This document shows, in pieces, positions 47,192-55,699 of a stretch of DNA of 64,000 nt. The stretch's first letter is position 1; every line of letters begins with the position of its first letter. The position numbers and the translations under genes are program-made. The notes below the pieces were generated by a model, which was given only the letters and a program-made list of their open reading frames with translations, had not been told where the DNA came from and ran no database searches. The DNA is taken from contig FXYJ02000007.1 of NCBI GenBank assembly GCA_900184925.1, positions 1 through 64,000 of the forward strand, written 5' to 3'. This stretch comes from Ruminococcaceae bacterium HV4-5-B5C. Lineage in GTDB: Bacteria; Bacillota; Clostridia; Oscillospirales; Acutalibacteraceae.

Positions 47192-48104
47192 TTTCGCTTC
47201 CTCCGATCAGTTTGATGAAATATTGCTCGAGGTTGATGCCGGAACGGTAAACCTGAGAAACCATAACTCCGTTTTCGACAAACGCTTTGACAAAGAGCTC
47301 AGGATTATCGTATTTTTCATTGATGTGAAGAGCATTCGCACCGGCAACCTCAAAGTTCTCAACGGAAAACTTATTTTTCAAAATATCGGATGCAAGCGCT
47401 GTATTGTCCACTTCGATCTGCAGGAAACTGCGGCATTTCTCTTTCAGTTCTTCCGACGAGACATGCTCCACAATCTTCCCTTTGCTGATAAAACCGTACG
47501 TCGTGGCAATCTGGGAAAGCTCGCCGAGAATATGGCTGGAAATCAGCACCGTAGTCTGCTTTTCGCGGTTGAGTTTCAGAATGATATCACGGAATTCCTT
47601 GATTCCCATGGGGTCAAGGCCGTTGATCGGCTCGTCGAGGATCAGAAGTTCAGGGTCATCCATAACGGCCAGTGCAAGACCGAGGCGCTGTTTCATACCG
47701 AGAGAGAAATTTTTGAATTTCTTGTTTCCGGTCTGGTCAAGCCCCACAAACGCGAGAGCTTCGTCGACATTTCCCTTTTTGCCGCCGCGCTGGATCCTGT
47801 AATACTCAAGATTGTCTTTCGCCGAAAGATAGGGAAAAAAGCCGGGGGTTTCAATCATCGTTCCCATGTGGGACCTTCCCAGCTCCAGCTGACGCTGCGA
47901 AGTTTCGCCAAAGAGTTCGAGTTCTCCGCCGCTTGGCGGGGTCAGCCCGCACACCAGCTTCAGCAGCGTTGTTTTTCCGGCTCCGTTCTGCCCGACCAGA
48001 GCGTAAATATCCCCGCGGTTTACGCGGATGCTCATGTCGGAAACGGCGGCAAATTTTCCATAGCACTTGCTGATGTTCCTTGTCTGGATAACCGTTTCGC
48101 TCAT
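47184..48104 (-). CDS. ABC transporter ATP-binding protein (BcrA-like)
   Basis: 306 residues. Walker A VGQNGAGKTT (about 39), signature FSLGMKQRLGLALAV, Walker B LLILDEPINGLDP and the switch HILGELSQ are those of bacitracin/lantibiotic-resistance ATPases. ATG at 48104 with GAGGCG upstream; the 21 upstream codons overlap the promoter and operator and are excluded. First gene of a five-gene operon containing the regulator and a second exporter. Confidence 0.9.
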   Translation of the reverse strand: MSETVIQTRNISKCYGKFAAVSDMSIRVNRGDIYALVGQNGAGKTTLLKLVCGLTPPSGGELELFGETSQRQLELGRSHMGTMIETPGFFPYLSAKDNLEYYRIQRGGKKGNVDEALAFVGLDQTGNKKFKNFSLGMKQRLGLALAVMDDPELLILDEPINGLDPMGIKEFRDIILKLNREKQTTVLISSHILGELSQIATTYGFISKGKIVEHVSSEELKEKCRSFLQIEVDNTALASDILKNKFSVENFEVAGANALHINEKYDNPELFVKAFVENGVMVSQVYRSGINLEQYFIKLIGGSENA

Positions 48105-48129
48105 TGTAATCGCCTCATTTGTATTAATG

Positions 48130-48161
48130 TATTGTTGTACTAAGTGTCTAGTACAATAATA
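48130..48161 (-). promoter_or_regulatory. Palindromic operator of the GntR-ABC operon
   Basis: TTGTACTA (48135-48142) and TAGTACAA (48149-48156) form perfect 8-bp arms around a 6-bp centre; five flanking bases on each side also pair with one mismatch. It covers the -10 box and the start site, an ideal place for repression by the YtrA-type GntR encoded in the operon. Confidence 0.8.
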
Positions 48162-48183
48162 CATCATTTTCTCAGGATGTCAA
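48156..48183 (-). promoter_or_regulatory. Sigma-A promoter of the GntR-ABC operon
   Basis: TTGACA at 48178-48183, 16-nt spacer, TATTAT at 48156-48161 on the minus strand; the -10 is inside the palindromic operator. Confidence 0.8.
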
Positions 48184-48260
48184 GCGTTTCCGCAGAATTT
48201 TTTTATAAACAGGGTGCAAACTGTGTTTACCGGTTCAGGTGCACCGGCACAGTACAGTAA

Positions 48261-48290
48261 AGAAGCCCGGAGCAACTGCTCCGGGCTTCT
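48261..48290 (-). terminator. Terminator after the PASTA pseudokinase gene
   Basis: A 14-bp agaagcccggagca/tgctccgggcttct stem with a 2-nt centre, followed by TTTACTG on the minus strand. It lies about 40 nt past the stop. Confidence 0.75.
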
Positions 48291-48328
48291 TGCTATTACC
48301 TGTAAAGTTGTATTTGGGAGGCTGAGTC

Positions 48329-50002
48329 TCAGCCGGAAGACTCCGGCCCGTCGCTGACGAGAATCGTCACCTTGGAACCGTACGCCATCTGGCTTCCGGC
48401 GGTTACATCCTTATACCCGATGACCGTACCTTTGGGAACCGTGCTGCTAAAAGCATCGGCCTTTGTGGGAACAAGCCCCACTGCAGTCACGGCAGACGCC
48501 GCCTGATTGAGGGATTGCCCCGCAATCGGAGGAAGTGTGCGAAGTGCCGGACCCTGACTGACGACAACTACAATATTAGACCCTCTGCTCATTTTAGTGC
48601 CCGGTTTCGGGTCCTGCGAAATGACCTTACCTTCCGCGTACGTATCGCTGAACTGCGGTTTATCGGCCTGCAGCAGCTGGTAGTCCGAGCCTGAACTTGC
48701 ACCGGACTCTGCGGAAGCTAGTTTCTGATAATCCTGCCCTACGAGATTGGGAACTGTGATCTGGTCAAGTGCGGAACTTGCACCGCCCGAGGAAAACTGC
48801 GAACCCATCTGGGAAACGGTCTCCGAAACCGAAGTCGGGGCTGCTTGCGGCGCCTGTGCACCGTTGCGGTTCATCCAGACGATTGCAATCGCGACGAAAA
48901 TCACGAGCATGACAAGGCAGGAAGAGATAACCCAGACGAATCCGGAAACTTCTTTCTTTTTCTTCTGCTCTTTCTCCGCGGCGGGAGGCGCAGCAGGGAC
49001 GGCCTTTTCAAGTTTCTGGCTCGACTCAATGGCCGCCGTTACAGCCGGAACGGCCGCGATTTCTTCCCGCAGGCGCTCAAACGTCGGGGTGCGCTTTTCC
49101 GGCGGCACCTGAAGGGCATTCGCCAGAGCGGACACCACATAAGGCGGTATGCTGTGCATGATGGCATTCGGAATCATCAGCCTTGCATCCATGCGGCGCC
49201 TCGGGGCTTCGGGCGGAAGCGACCCGGTCAGCGCATAAAAGAGCGAAGCCGCAAAACCGTAAACATCCGTTGCCTCACTCGGTGTGTCGCCCATAATATA
49301 CTGCTCGACCGCCGCACAGCCCGGCACCAGTTCGGGAGGAAAATCCGTGTCCATCTGGCGCACCGCAGCGATGGAAAAACCTCCGAGGCTCATTTTACCG
49401 TCCCGCATGATCAGCAGCGTATCCGGTGAAATGCCGAGGTGCAGAATGGAATGCGCATGGAGTGTGCTCAGCGACGAAAGGACCGGCATGAAAAGCTGGC
49501 GGGCCGCGTTCCAACCGATGTTTCCCCCGCTGCGCTGAACAAAATAGCGCAGCGTGATGCTGTCGTTCCACTCCGAAACGGTGTATGCGGCATTGTTCTC
49601 TTCAAAGATATCATAAATCTGCACAATGGAGGAAAGCTCACGCATGTGCGCAAGCTCGCGGGAATAACGCAGGAACTCGGTCAGATTCTCCCGATAGACA
49701 AATTCACTGCCCCCGAGGATGCGAACTTTTTTGCCGTCCGCTTCCCTTTCGGCAAGCGACGCAGGGTAATACTCCCGAAGCTCAATGCGGATATTAAGTA
49801 CGTGATCGATCCCGATATAAGTGACACCTTCGCCATTGCTCCGCACAGCACGGCCTACGGCATAACGGTTCTGCAGAACCGTTCCGTACGGCAGCGCACC
49901 CTTTTCCTGAGGTTCATTTTTCATATGCCCGCAGACCGGACATATGTCCTTTCCCTGCATGTCGGACATGCAGAACATGCACAGGTTTCTGAACTCGGCC
50001 AT
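48329..50002 (-). CDS. Membrane PASTA protein with zinc ribbon and a catalytically dead kinase domain
   Basis: 557 residues. An N-terminal zinc ribbon (C8, C11, C21, C24) is followed by a Ser/Thr kinase-like fold (about 38-315), a lysine-rich juxtamembrane stretch, one membrane segment (about 355-376), a Ser/Ala-rich linker and two extracellular PASTA repeats (about 414-485 and 486-552). Catalytic positions are lost: the VAIK lysine is Arg (R76), HRD reads HLG (188-190), the HRDxxxxN Asn is Thr (T195), and DFG reads GFS (208-210). The C-lobe landmark DVYGFAASLFYALTG persists, so the fold is kept. It is therefore predicted to be a pseudokinase, perhaps a cell-wall sensor or scaffold. No phosphatase (PrpC) is adjacent. 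Confidence 0.85.
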   Translation of the reverse strand: MAEFRNLCMFCMSDMQGKDICPVCGHMKNEPQEKGALPYGTVLQNRYAVGRAVRSNGEGVTYIGIDHVLNIRIELREYYPASLAEREADGKKVRILGGSEFVYRENLTEFLRYSRELAHMRELSSIVQIYDIFEENNAAYTVSEWNDSITLRYFVQRSGGNIGWNAARQLFMPVLSSLSTLHAHSILHLGISPDTLLIMRDGKMSLGGFSIAAVRQMDTDFPPELVPGCAAVEQYIMGDTPSEATDVYGFAASLFYALTGSLPPEAPRRRMDARLMIPNAIMHSIPPYVVSALANALQVPPEKRTPTFERLREEIAAVPAVTAAIESSQKLEKAVPAAPPAAEKEQKKKKEVSGFVWVISSCLVMLVIFVAIAIVWMNRNGAQAPQAAPTSVSETVSQMGSQFSSGGASSALDQITVPNLVGQDYQKLASAESGASSGSDYQLLQADKPQFSDTYAEGKVISQDPKPGTKMSRGSNIVVVVSQGPALRTLPPIAGQSLNQAASAVTAVGLVPTKADAFSSTVPKGTVIGYKDVTAGSQMAYGSKVTILVSDGPESSG

Positions 50003-50190
50003 ACATACGCCTCCGAATTGAAAATAAAGGTTTTCACTTTATTCTGCTCCGCCGACAGGTGAAATATCCGTCCGGTCGGGAAAATTCTGCCATTTACTGT
50101 ATTCCCGCCGTGATTCGCCCAGCCACAATCTCCGTGCAAAACCGCAGGCCGCTCCCGGCCGCCCCGTCAGGGCGCGGCAAAGGAGAGAAC

Positions 50191-50934
50191 TTATTCTTCC
50201 TCGACGTCACTGTTGTCCCAGTTATGCCATACATTCTGGACGTCATCGTTATCCTCCAGAACATCGAGAAGATGCTGCATGCTGGAAACCGCGCCTTCGT
50301 CCTCCAGCTTATTATAGGTTGCCGGAACCATTTCCTCTTCCGCCGTAACAAATTCGTACCCTTTGTTTTCGAGGTCGGAAAGGACGCCGCTGAAATCGTC
50401 GGGTTCCGTGTAGATTTCGAACACGTCATCATCCGCCTGAAAATCGGAAGCGCCGGCTTCCAGCGCGTCTTCCATGACTTTATCCTCTTCCAGACCCTCG
50501 CGCTCGATCATGAGGACGCCTTTGCGGCTGAACAGGAAGGAAACGCAGCCGTTCGTACCGAGGTTTCCGCCGTACTTGTCAAAGAAATGGCGAAGATCGC
50601 CGGCCGTTCTGTTGCGATTGTCGGTCAGTGTTTCCACGATGAGAGCAATGCCGCTCGGGCCATACCCTTCATACGTGATGTTCTCATACTTTGTGTCGTC
50701 GCCGTCCCCGGCGGCGCGTTTAATGATTCGATCGATGTTATCGTTCGGCACATTTGCCGCTTTTGCTTTGGCGATGCAGTCTTTCAGCCGGGAGTTGGAA
50801 GCCGGATCCGGCCCGCCGCCCTCTTTAACGGCTACGGCAAGCTCGCGCCCGATTTTGGTGAAGACTTTCGCCCTGGCGCCGTCCGTCTTTTCCTTTTTCC
50901 TCTTGATATTGTTCCACTTTGAATGGCCTGACAT
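50191..50934 (-). CDS. yebC: YebC/PmpR family protein
   Basis: 247 residues with the family start MSGHSKWNNIKRKKEK and blocks GPDPASNSRLKDCIAKAKAAN and YEGYGPSGIALIVE. YebC-family proteins act as DNA-binding regulators or, in some bacteria, help translation through proline stretches; which applies here is unknown. It has its own promoter. GC-rich hairpins at about 50144-50177 downstream may terminate the transcript, without a good T-run. Confidence 0.93.
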   Translation of the reverse strand: MSGHSKWNNIKRKKEKTDGARAKVFTKIGRELAVAVKEGGGPDPASNSRLKDCIAKAKAANVPNDNIDRIIKRAAGDGDDTKYENITYEGYGPSGIALIVETLTDNRNRTAGDLRHFFDKYGGNLGTNGCVSFLFSRKGVLMIEREGLEEDKVMEDALEAGASDFQADDDVFEIYTEPDDFSGVLSDLENKGYEFVTAEEEMVPATYNKLEDEGAVSSMQHLLDVLEDNDDVQNVWHNWDNSDVEEE

Positions 50935-50994
50935 AAATGAAGTCCTCCCAGCAAAAATTCCGTATTGAAAAGCCGTAAATTCAGCTATCGTTTT

Positions 50995-51023
50995 ATTATA
51001 CTATGAAAAGACGCCGTTGGCAA
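50995..51023 (-). promoter_or_regulatory. Sigma-A promoter of yebC
   Basis: TTGCCA at 51018-51023, 17-nt spacer, TATAAT at 50995-51000 on the minus strand. Confidence 0.75.
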
Positions 51024-51187
51024 GGGCGGCTCCGCTGCCCGTCGCCCGCCTGCCGCAGCCGGCTGACCCTGTTAAGACAAAATCCGCGGTGAAATTGCAA
51101 AACGCGGCACCTTCTGCAATTTCTACTTATTTTATCATCTCATGTGGACAAACTCAAGATGTAGGGGTGAATTTTATCCCCCACCAC

Positions 51188-51217
51188 TTGACAAGCTTCT
51201 TATTCCTGCACTACAAT
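51188..51217 (+). promoter_or_regulatory. Sigma-A promoter of the dehydratase activase genes
   Basis: TTGACA at 51188-51193, 18-nt spacer, TACAAT at 51212-51217. The start site would fall near 51224, which rules out the TTG at 51221 as the translation start. Confidence 0.78.
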
Positions 51218-51262
51218 TAATTGTTTAGTGATCAGATTTTTAAACGATTGGCAGGTTTCATA

Positions 51263-54157
51263 ATGAAAGTCGGTTTGGATGTCGGTTCCACCACCATAAA
51301 GTGTGTTGTTACAGATGATAACGGTAAAATCGTATATCAGTCCTATGAACGGCACCTTTCAAAAATCACGGAAAAGATGACGGAACTTCTGACAAAAGTG
51401 AAGGATGAGGTCGTGCACGGTGACAAAGCCCTCCTGACCGTCTCGGGTTCCGCCGGCATGGGGATTTCCCAGACCTGTCACCTTCCGTTTGTACAGGAGG
51501 TGTACGCGACCCGCATTGCCGTGGGACGTCTGGTTCCCGATGCGGACGTGATCATCGAGCTCGGGGGCGAGGACGCGAAGATTCTGTTCCTGACAGGCGG
51601 CACGGAAGTGCGCATGAACGGCTCCTGTGCCGGCGGTACGGGCGCGTTCATTGACCAGATGGCAACGCTGCTCAACGTAAAGCTCGACGAAATGAACGAG
51701 CTTGCGAACCAATATGAGAAGATCTACACCATTGCGTCGCGCTGCGGCGTCTTCGCGAAGTCGGACGTGCAGCCGCTCCTCAACCAGGGCGCACGGAAAA
51801 CCGATATCTCTGCAAGCATCTTCTCCGCCGTCGCCAACCAGACGATTGCCGGACTCGCGCAGGGTCGCCCCATCAAAGGTAAGGTTCTGTACCTCGGCGG
51901 GCCGCTCACGTTTCTTTCCGAGCTGAGGGCGAGTTTTGACCGCGCGCTGAAGGTGACGGGGACCTGCCCCGAAAATTCTCTGTATTTCGTCGCCCTGGGC
52001 GCGGCTTACTGCAGTGCGGAAGAAACCGACCTCGACAAGGCTCTCGAAAGCATCCGCAAATACGGTTCAAGCGGGAATTTCCTTTCCATTCCCCCGCTGT
52101 TTAATGACAAACAGGAATACGACGAATTCTGCCTGCGCCACGAGCAGTGCAAAGCTCCCCGCGGCGACATTGAAACGTACGCCGGGAGCGCCTATCTTGG
52201 CGTGGACGCCGGTTCGACGACCGTAAAAGCCGTCCTGCTGGGTAAGGACGGCGAAGTCCTCAGTTCGCTTTACCGCAGCAACTCCGGCAACCCGATTCCG
52301 ATTATTCAGGAGTACCTGCTGGACCTCTACCGGAACCACCCGAACATCACGGTCGAAAGCAGCGCCGTGACCGGTTACGGAGAAGAGCTTCTGAAAAACG
52401 CTTTCGGTCTTGACTTCGGCATTGTGGAAACGGTCGCGCATTTTACGGCGGCCAAGCATTTCCGCCCAAACGTTGATTTTGTCATCGACATCGGCGGGCA
52501 GGACATGAAATGCTTCAAGATTCGGAACGGCGCCATCGATAATATTTTTCTGAACGAAGCCTGCTCCTCCGGCTGCGGCTCTTTCCTGCAGACGTTCGCT
52601 AACACGCTCGGCTACGACATTGCCGAGTTTGCAAAGCTCGGGCTTTTTGCAAAGCACCCGGTCGATCTGGGTTCCCGCTGCACCGTATTCATGAACTCAC
52701 AGGTGAAGCAGGCCCAGAAGGACGGTGCAACAACCGAAGACATCAGCGCGGGCCTCTCGGTCAGCGTTGTGAAAAACGCCATTTACAAGGTCATTCGCGT
52801 CCCCAACGCGGCGGATCTCGGGCGGAACATTGTCGTGCAGGGCGGTACTTTTCTGAATGACGCGGTCCTCCGCGTGTTCGAAAAGGAGCTGGGCGTCGAA
52901 GTGACGCGGCCCGACATTTCCGGCCTGATGGGAGCTTACGGCGCAGGCATCTACGCCATGCGGAAATCGACCGGGAAAAGTTCTCTTGTCGGACAGGAGG
53001 AACTCGAAAACTTCAAGCATGAAGTAAAGGTAACCAACTGCGGTCTTTGCAGCAATCACTGCCGCCTGACCATTAATATTTTCGGGGGAAACCGCCGGTT
53101 TATCGGCGGAAACCGCTGTGAAAAGCCCGTGACCAAGCACTCCGGCGGAGCGGAGCTCGACATGTATGCCTACAAGCTGAAGCTTCTGCGCTCTTATCTC
53201 CCTGCGATGGGCCCGCGCGGAAAAATCGGCCTGCCGATGGGTCTTAATATGTATGAACTCCTCCCCTTCTGGCATACGTTTTTTACAAAGCTAGGCTTTG
53301 AAGTCATTCTTTCGCCGCTCTCGAACCGCGAACTCTATATCGAAGGGCAGGCCACAATTCCGTCCGACACCGTATGCTTCCCGGCGAAGCTGATGCACGG
53401 CCATGTACAGGCGCTTGTCGACGCCGACGTCAAAAACATCTTCTACCCCTGCATGTCCTACAATTTTGACGAGCACCTCGGTGACAACCACTACAATTGC
53501 CCGGTTGTCGCATATTACCCAGAAGTAATCAGCGCGAACATGCAGTGTCTGGAAGGTTTCAATTTTATTCACGACTATGTGGGAATCCACCGAAAGTATG
53601 ATTTCCCCCGCAAGATAACTCCGATTCTTCGGAGAAGCTTCCCGGACATTACGCTGCCCGAAGTGATTGACGCCGCGAAAGACGCCTACAAGGCCTACGA
53701 CGGGTATATGGACGACATCCGGAAAAAGGGCGCAGAGATGATTGAGGAAGCCAGAAAGCGCAACATGCCGATCATCATTCTGAGCGGAAGACCGTATCAT
53801 CTCGACCCGGAGATCAACCACGGTATTAACAAACTTATTACAAGCCTCGGAGCCGCAGTCATTTCGGAAGACGTTGTCAGCATTCGCGAAAAGAGATTCA
53901 CGACAAAAGTCCTGAATCAGTGGACTTACCACGCGCGGCTTTATGCAGCGGCGAAATATATCGGCGACCAGCCCGACATGAACCTCGTTCAGCTGGTTTC
54001 GTTCGGCTGCGGCGTCGACGCCATCACAACGGATGAAGTCCGCCGCATTCTTGAGGAAAAAGACAAGATCTACACGCAGGTGAAGATTGACGAAATCACC
54101 AACCTTGGCGCGGTGAAAATCAGGCTGCGCAGCCTGTTCGCCGCTCTTGAGAAATGA
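51263..54157 (+). CDS. Acyl-CoA dehydratase activase (BadF/BadG/HgdC-type), tandem ASKHA domains
   Basis: 964 residues. Two ASKHA/BCR ATPase domains lie in tandem: domain 1 begins MKVGLDVGSTTIK with cluster cysteines in GSCAGGTGAF and ASRCGVFAKSD; domain 2 begins YLGVDAGSTTVKAV (about 309) with SSGCGSFLQ and GSRCTVFMNS. From about 590 a cysteine-rich segment (CGLCSNHC) opens a DUF2229-like C-terminal part. HgdC-type activases use ATP to inject an electron into 2-hydroxyacyl-CoA dehydratases or benzoyl-CoA reductases. No hgdA/hgdB-like catalytic genes are nearby, so the partner is unknown. Weak SD; start chosen by family similarity and promoter position. Confidence 0.88.
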   Translation: MKVGLDVGSTTIKCVVTDDNGKIVYQSYERHLSKITEKMTELLTKVKDEVVHGDKALLTVSGSAGMGISQTCHLPFVQEVYATRIAVGRLVPDADVIIELGGEDAKILFLTGGTEVRMNGSCAGGTGAFIDQMATLLNVKLDEMNELANQYEKIYTIASRCGVFAKSDVQPLLNQGARKTDISASIFSAVANQTIAGLAQGRPIKGKVLYLGGPLTFLSELRASFDRALKVTGTCPENSLYFVALGAAYCSAEETDLDKALESIRKYGSSGNFLSIPPLFNDKQEYDEFCLRHEQCKAPRGDIETYAGSAYLGVDAGSTTVKAVLLGKDGEVLSSLYRSNSGNPIPIIQEYLLDLYRNHPNITVESSAVTGYGEELLKNAFGLDFGIVETVAHFTAAKHFRPNVDFVIDIGGQDMKCFKIRNGAIDNIFLNEACSSGCGSFLQTFANTLGYDIAEFAKLGLFAKHPVDLGSRCTVFMNSQVKQAQKDGATTEDISAGLSVSVVKNAIYKVIRVPNAADLGRNIVVQGGTFLNDAVLRVFEKELGVEVTRPDISGLMGAYGAGIYAMRKSTGKSSLVGQEELENFKHEVKVTNCGLCSNHCRLTINIFGGNRRFIGGNRCEKPVTKHSGGAELDMYAYKLKLLRSYLPAMGPRGKIGLPMGLNMYELLPFWHTFFTKLGFEVILSPLSNRELYIEGQATIPSDTVCFPAKLMHGHVQALVDADVKNIFYPCMSYNFDEHLGDNHYNCPVVAYYPEVISANMQCLEGFNFIHDYVGIHRKYDFPRKITPILRRSFPDITLPEVIDAAKDAYKAYDGYMDDIRKKGAEMIEEARKRNMPIIILSGRPYHLDPEINHGINKLITSLGAAVISEDVVSIREKRFTTKVLNQWTYHARLYAAAKYIGDQPDMNLVQLVSFGCGVDAITTDEVRRILEEKDKIYTQVKIDEITNLGAVKIRLRSLFAALEK

Positions 54158-54167
54158 GGTATTTTTC

Positions 54168-55463
54168 TTGGCTAAGCTGAAATACGATAAGAACGGGCGC
54201 CTCCTTTTCACGAAGGAAATGAAAAAGGATTATACGATTCTTGCCCCGATGATGGCGCCGATTCACTTTCACCTGATCATCAACGTACTTCGCAACTGCG
54301 GCTACAAGTTCGAGCTGCTGGAAAACGACGGCCCGAACGTGGTGCAGGAAGGGCTCAAGTATGTGCATAACGACACCTGCTACCCCGCTCTGCTCGTGAT
54401 CGGGCAGTTTATCGACGCTCTGCACTCCGGGAAATACGACGTGAACAAGACGGCGCTCGTCATTACCCAGACCGGAGGCGGCTGCCGTGCGTCGAACTAC
54501 ATTCACCTGCTGCGCAAGGCCCTTCAAAAGGCGGGGCTTGAGCAGGTTCCCGTCATTTCACTTAACATGTCGTTCCTCGAGGGAAACCCGGGGTTTCAGA
54601 TCACGCTTCCGATGATTCGGAAATTCGTGGCCGCCATGGTTTACGGCGACGCTCTGATGCTGCTTCGCAACCAGACGGAGGCCTATGAGGTTCATAAGGG
54701 CGACAGCAACGCCATGGTCGAAAAATGGAGCGAATATCTGAACGACCAGTTCAACCACGGGAAGGGACTTTCCCGTATTCAGCAAAAGGAAATTCTTTAC
54801 CGCATCGTTAAGGATTTCGCTTCGATTGAAATCAAGAAAGTTCCCAAGGTGAAAGTTGGCGTTGTCGGGGAGATCTATGTAAAATACTCTTCGCTCGGCA
54901 ACAACGACCTTGAAAACTTCCTGCGCGAGCAGGACTGCGAGGTCAATCTTCCCGGGCTGATGAACTTCGCGCTTTTCAAAGTTGACAACCGCCTCGAGGA
55001 CATCAAGCTCTATGGAGGCAGCCCCGCGAAATACTTCTTTGTAGACCTTCTGATGAAATATCTGCGCCAGATGCAGGACACCCTGATCGGTGCCATTAAA
55101 AGCGAACCGCGCTACAACGCTCCGCAGCCGTACCCTCACACGAAGAGCCTTGTAAAAGGTGTCATCGGCTACGGTGACAAAATGGGCGAAGGCTGGCTGC
55201 TGACGGCGGAAATGCTCGAACTTTCCGAAGAAGGGTACGAAAACATCGTCTGCGCGCAGCCGTTCGGCTGCCTGCCGAACCATATCTGCGGCAAGGGCAT
55301 GATCCACCGCATCAAGGCAATCGACGAAAAATCAAATATTGTACCGATCGACTACGACCCGAGCGCTACAAGGGTCAATCAGGAAAACCGCATCAAACTG
55401 ATGCTTGCAGTCGCGCGTGAAAAACTCAGAGAACAGGAAAACGAAACCCAACCCGGAGCATAA
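54168..55463 (+). CDS. Acyl-CoA dehydratase activase-related protein (second part)
   Basis: 431 residues from the TTG at 54168 (GAGG 8 nt upstream). It is similar in character to the C-terminal half of very long (about 1400-residue) activase proteins and to the HgdB/DUF2229 fold: NDTCYPALLVIGQF, TQTGGGCRASNY, and QPFGCLPNHICGKG with conserved cysteines that could bind an iron-sulfur cluster. It starts 10 nt after the previous gene in a different frame, so the pair may be a natural split of the long form. The protein may hold the electron-accepting part of a two-component system. Confidence 0.82.
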   Translation: MAKLKYDKNGRLLFTKEMKKDYTILAPMMAPIHFHLIINVLRNCGYKFELLENDGPNVVQEGLKYVHNDTCYPALLVIGQFIDALHSGKYDVNKTALVITQTGGGCRASNYIHLLRKALQKAGLEQVPVISLNMSFLEGNPGFQITLPMIRKFVAAMVYGDALMLLRNQTEAYEVHKGDSNAMVEKWSEYLNDQFNHGKGLSRIQQKEILYRIVKDFASIEIKKVPKVKVGVVGEIYVKYSSLGNNDLENFLREQDCEVNLPGLMNFALFKVDNRLEDIKLYGGSPAKYFFVDLLMKYLRQMQDTLIGAIKSEPRYNAPQPYPHTKSLVKGVIGYGDKMGEGWLLTAEMLELSEEGYENIVCAQPFGCLPNHICGKGMIHRIKAIDEKSNIVPIDYDPSATRVNQENRIKLMLAVAREKLREQENETQPGA

Positions 55464-55540
55464 AGCCGGTTCCTCTCACCTCGGAATTTTTTTCAGGAAT
55501 TCTTTTATCACTTTTTCTTTAACCTTTCCATATTTTGTGG

Positions 55541-55546
55541 TATAAT
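55541..55546 (+). promoter_or_regulatory. -10 element upstream of the GGDEF gene
   Basis: TATAAT in an A/T-rich stretch; the -35 at 17 nt is poor (TTTAAC). Start site would be near 55553, about 147 nt before the start codon. Confidence 0.5.
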
Positions 55547-55604
55547 CTAAAAAAGTTTCTCTTTTTTATTGCTTTTTTGACTATTATGACAAACTAATGT
55601 GGTA

Positions 55605-55679
55605 GTGCACAAAAGCGAATGCTTTTTGCACACGTTGTTCCGGAACCGTTTCCATTCGGGAAACCGGCTTTTTCGGAAC
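55605..55679 (+). promoter_or_regulatory. Structured 5' leader of the diguanylate cyclase gene
   Basis: Two hairpins precede the SD: 55605-55631 (gtgca-aaaagc / gctttt-tgcac with one mismatch, GAAT loop) and 55637-55679 (outer gttccg/cggaac, inner gtttcc/gggaaac). The second ends 8 nt before GGAGGGG. No c-di-GMP-I aptamer landmarks are seen. Confidence 0.5.
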
Positions 55680-55699
55680 GGGAACAGGAGGGGTGAAGT

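Larger units (their letters stand above)
50935..51262. other. Divergent intergenic region yebC / activase
   Basis: 328 nt without a gene, holding the yebC promoter and the activase promoter on opposite strands. A GC-rich stretch at 51012-51075 between them shows no coding frame. Confidence 0.75.

Noticed and set aside
54140-54175. Programmed frameshift joining the two activase genes
   Set aside because: The first gene ends with a normal TGA, and the second has its own GAGG-TTG initiation signal; the T-run lies after the stop, so separate translation is simpler.
55547-55699. c-di-GMP riboswitch in the GGDEF leader
   Set aside because: The characteristic GNRA tetraloop-receptor and conserved joining sequences of the class I aptamer are not visible.
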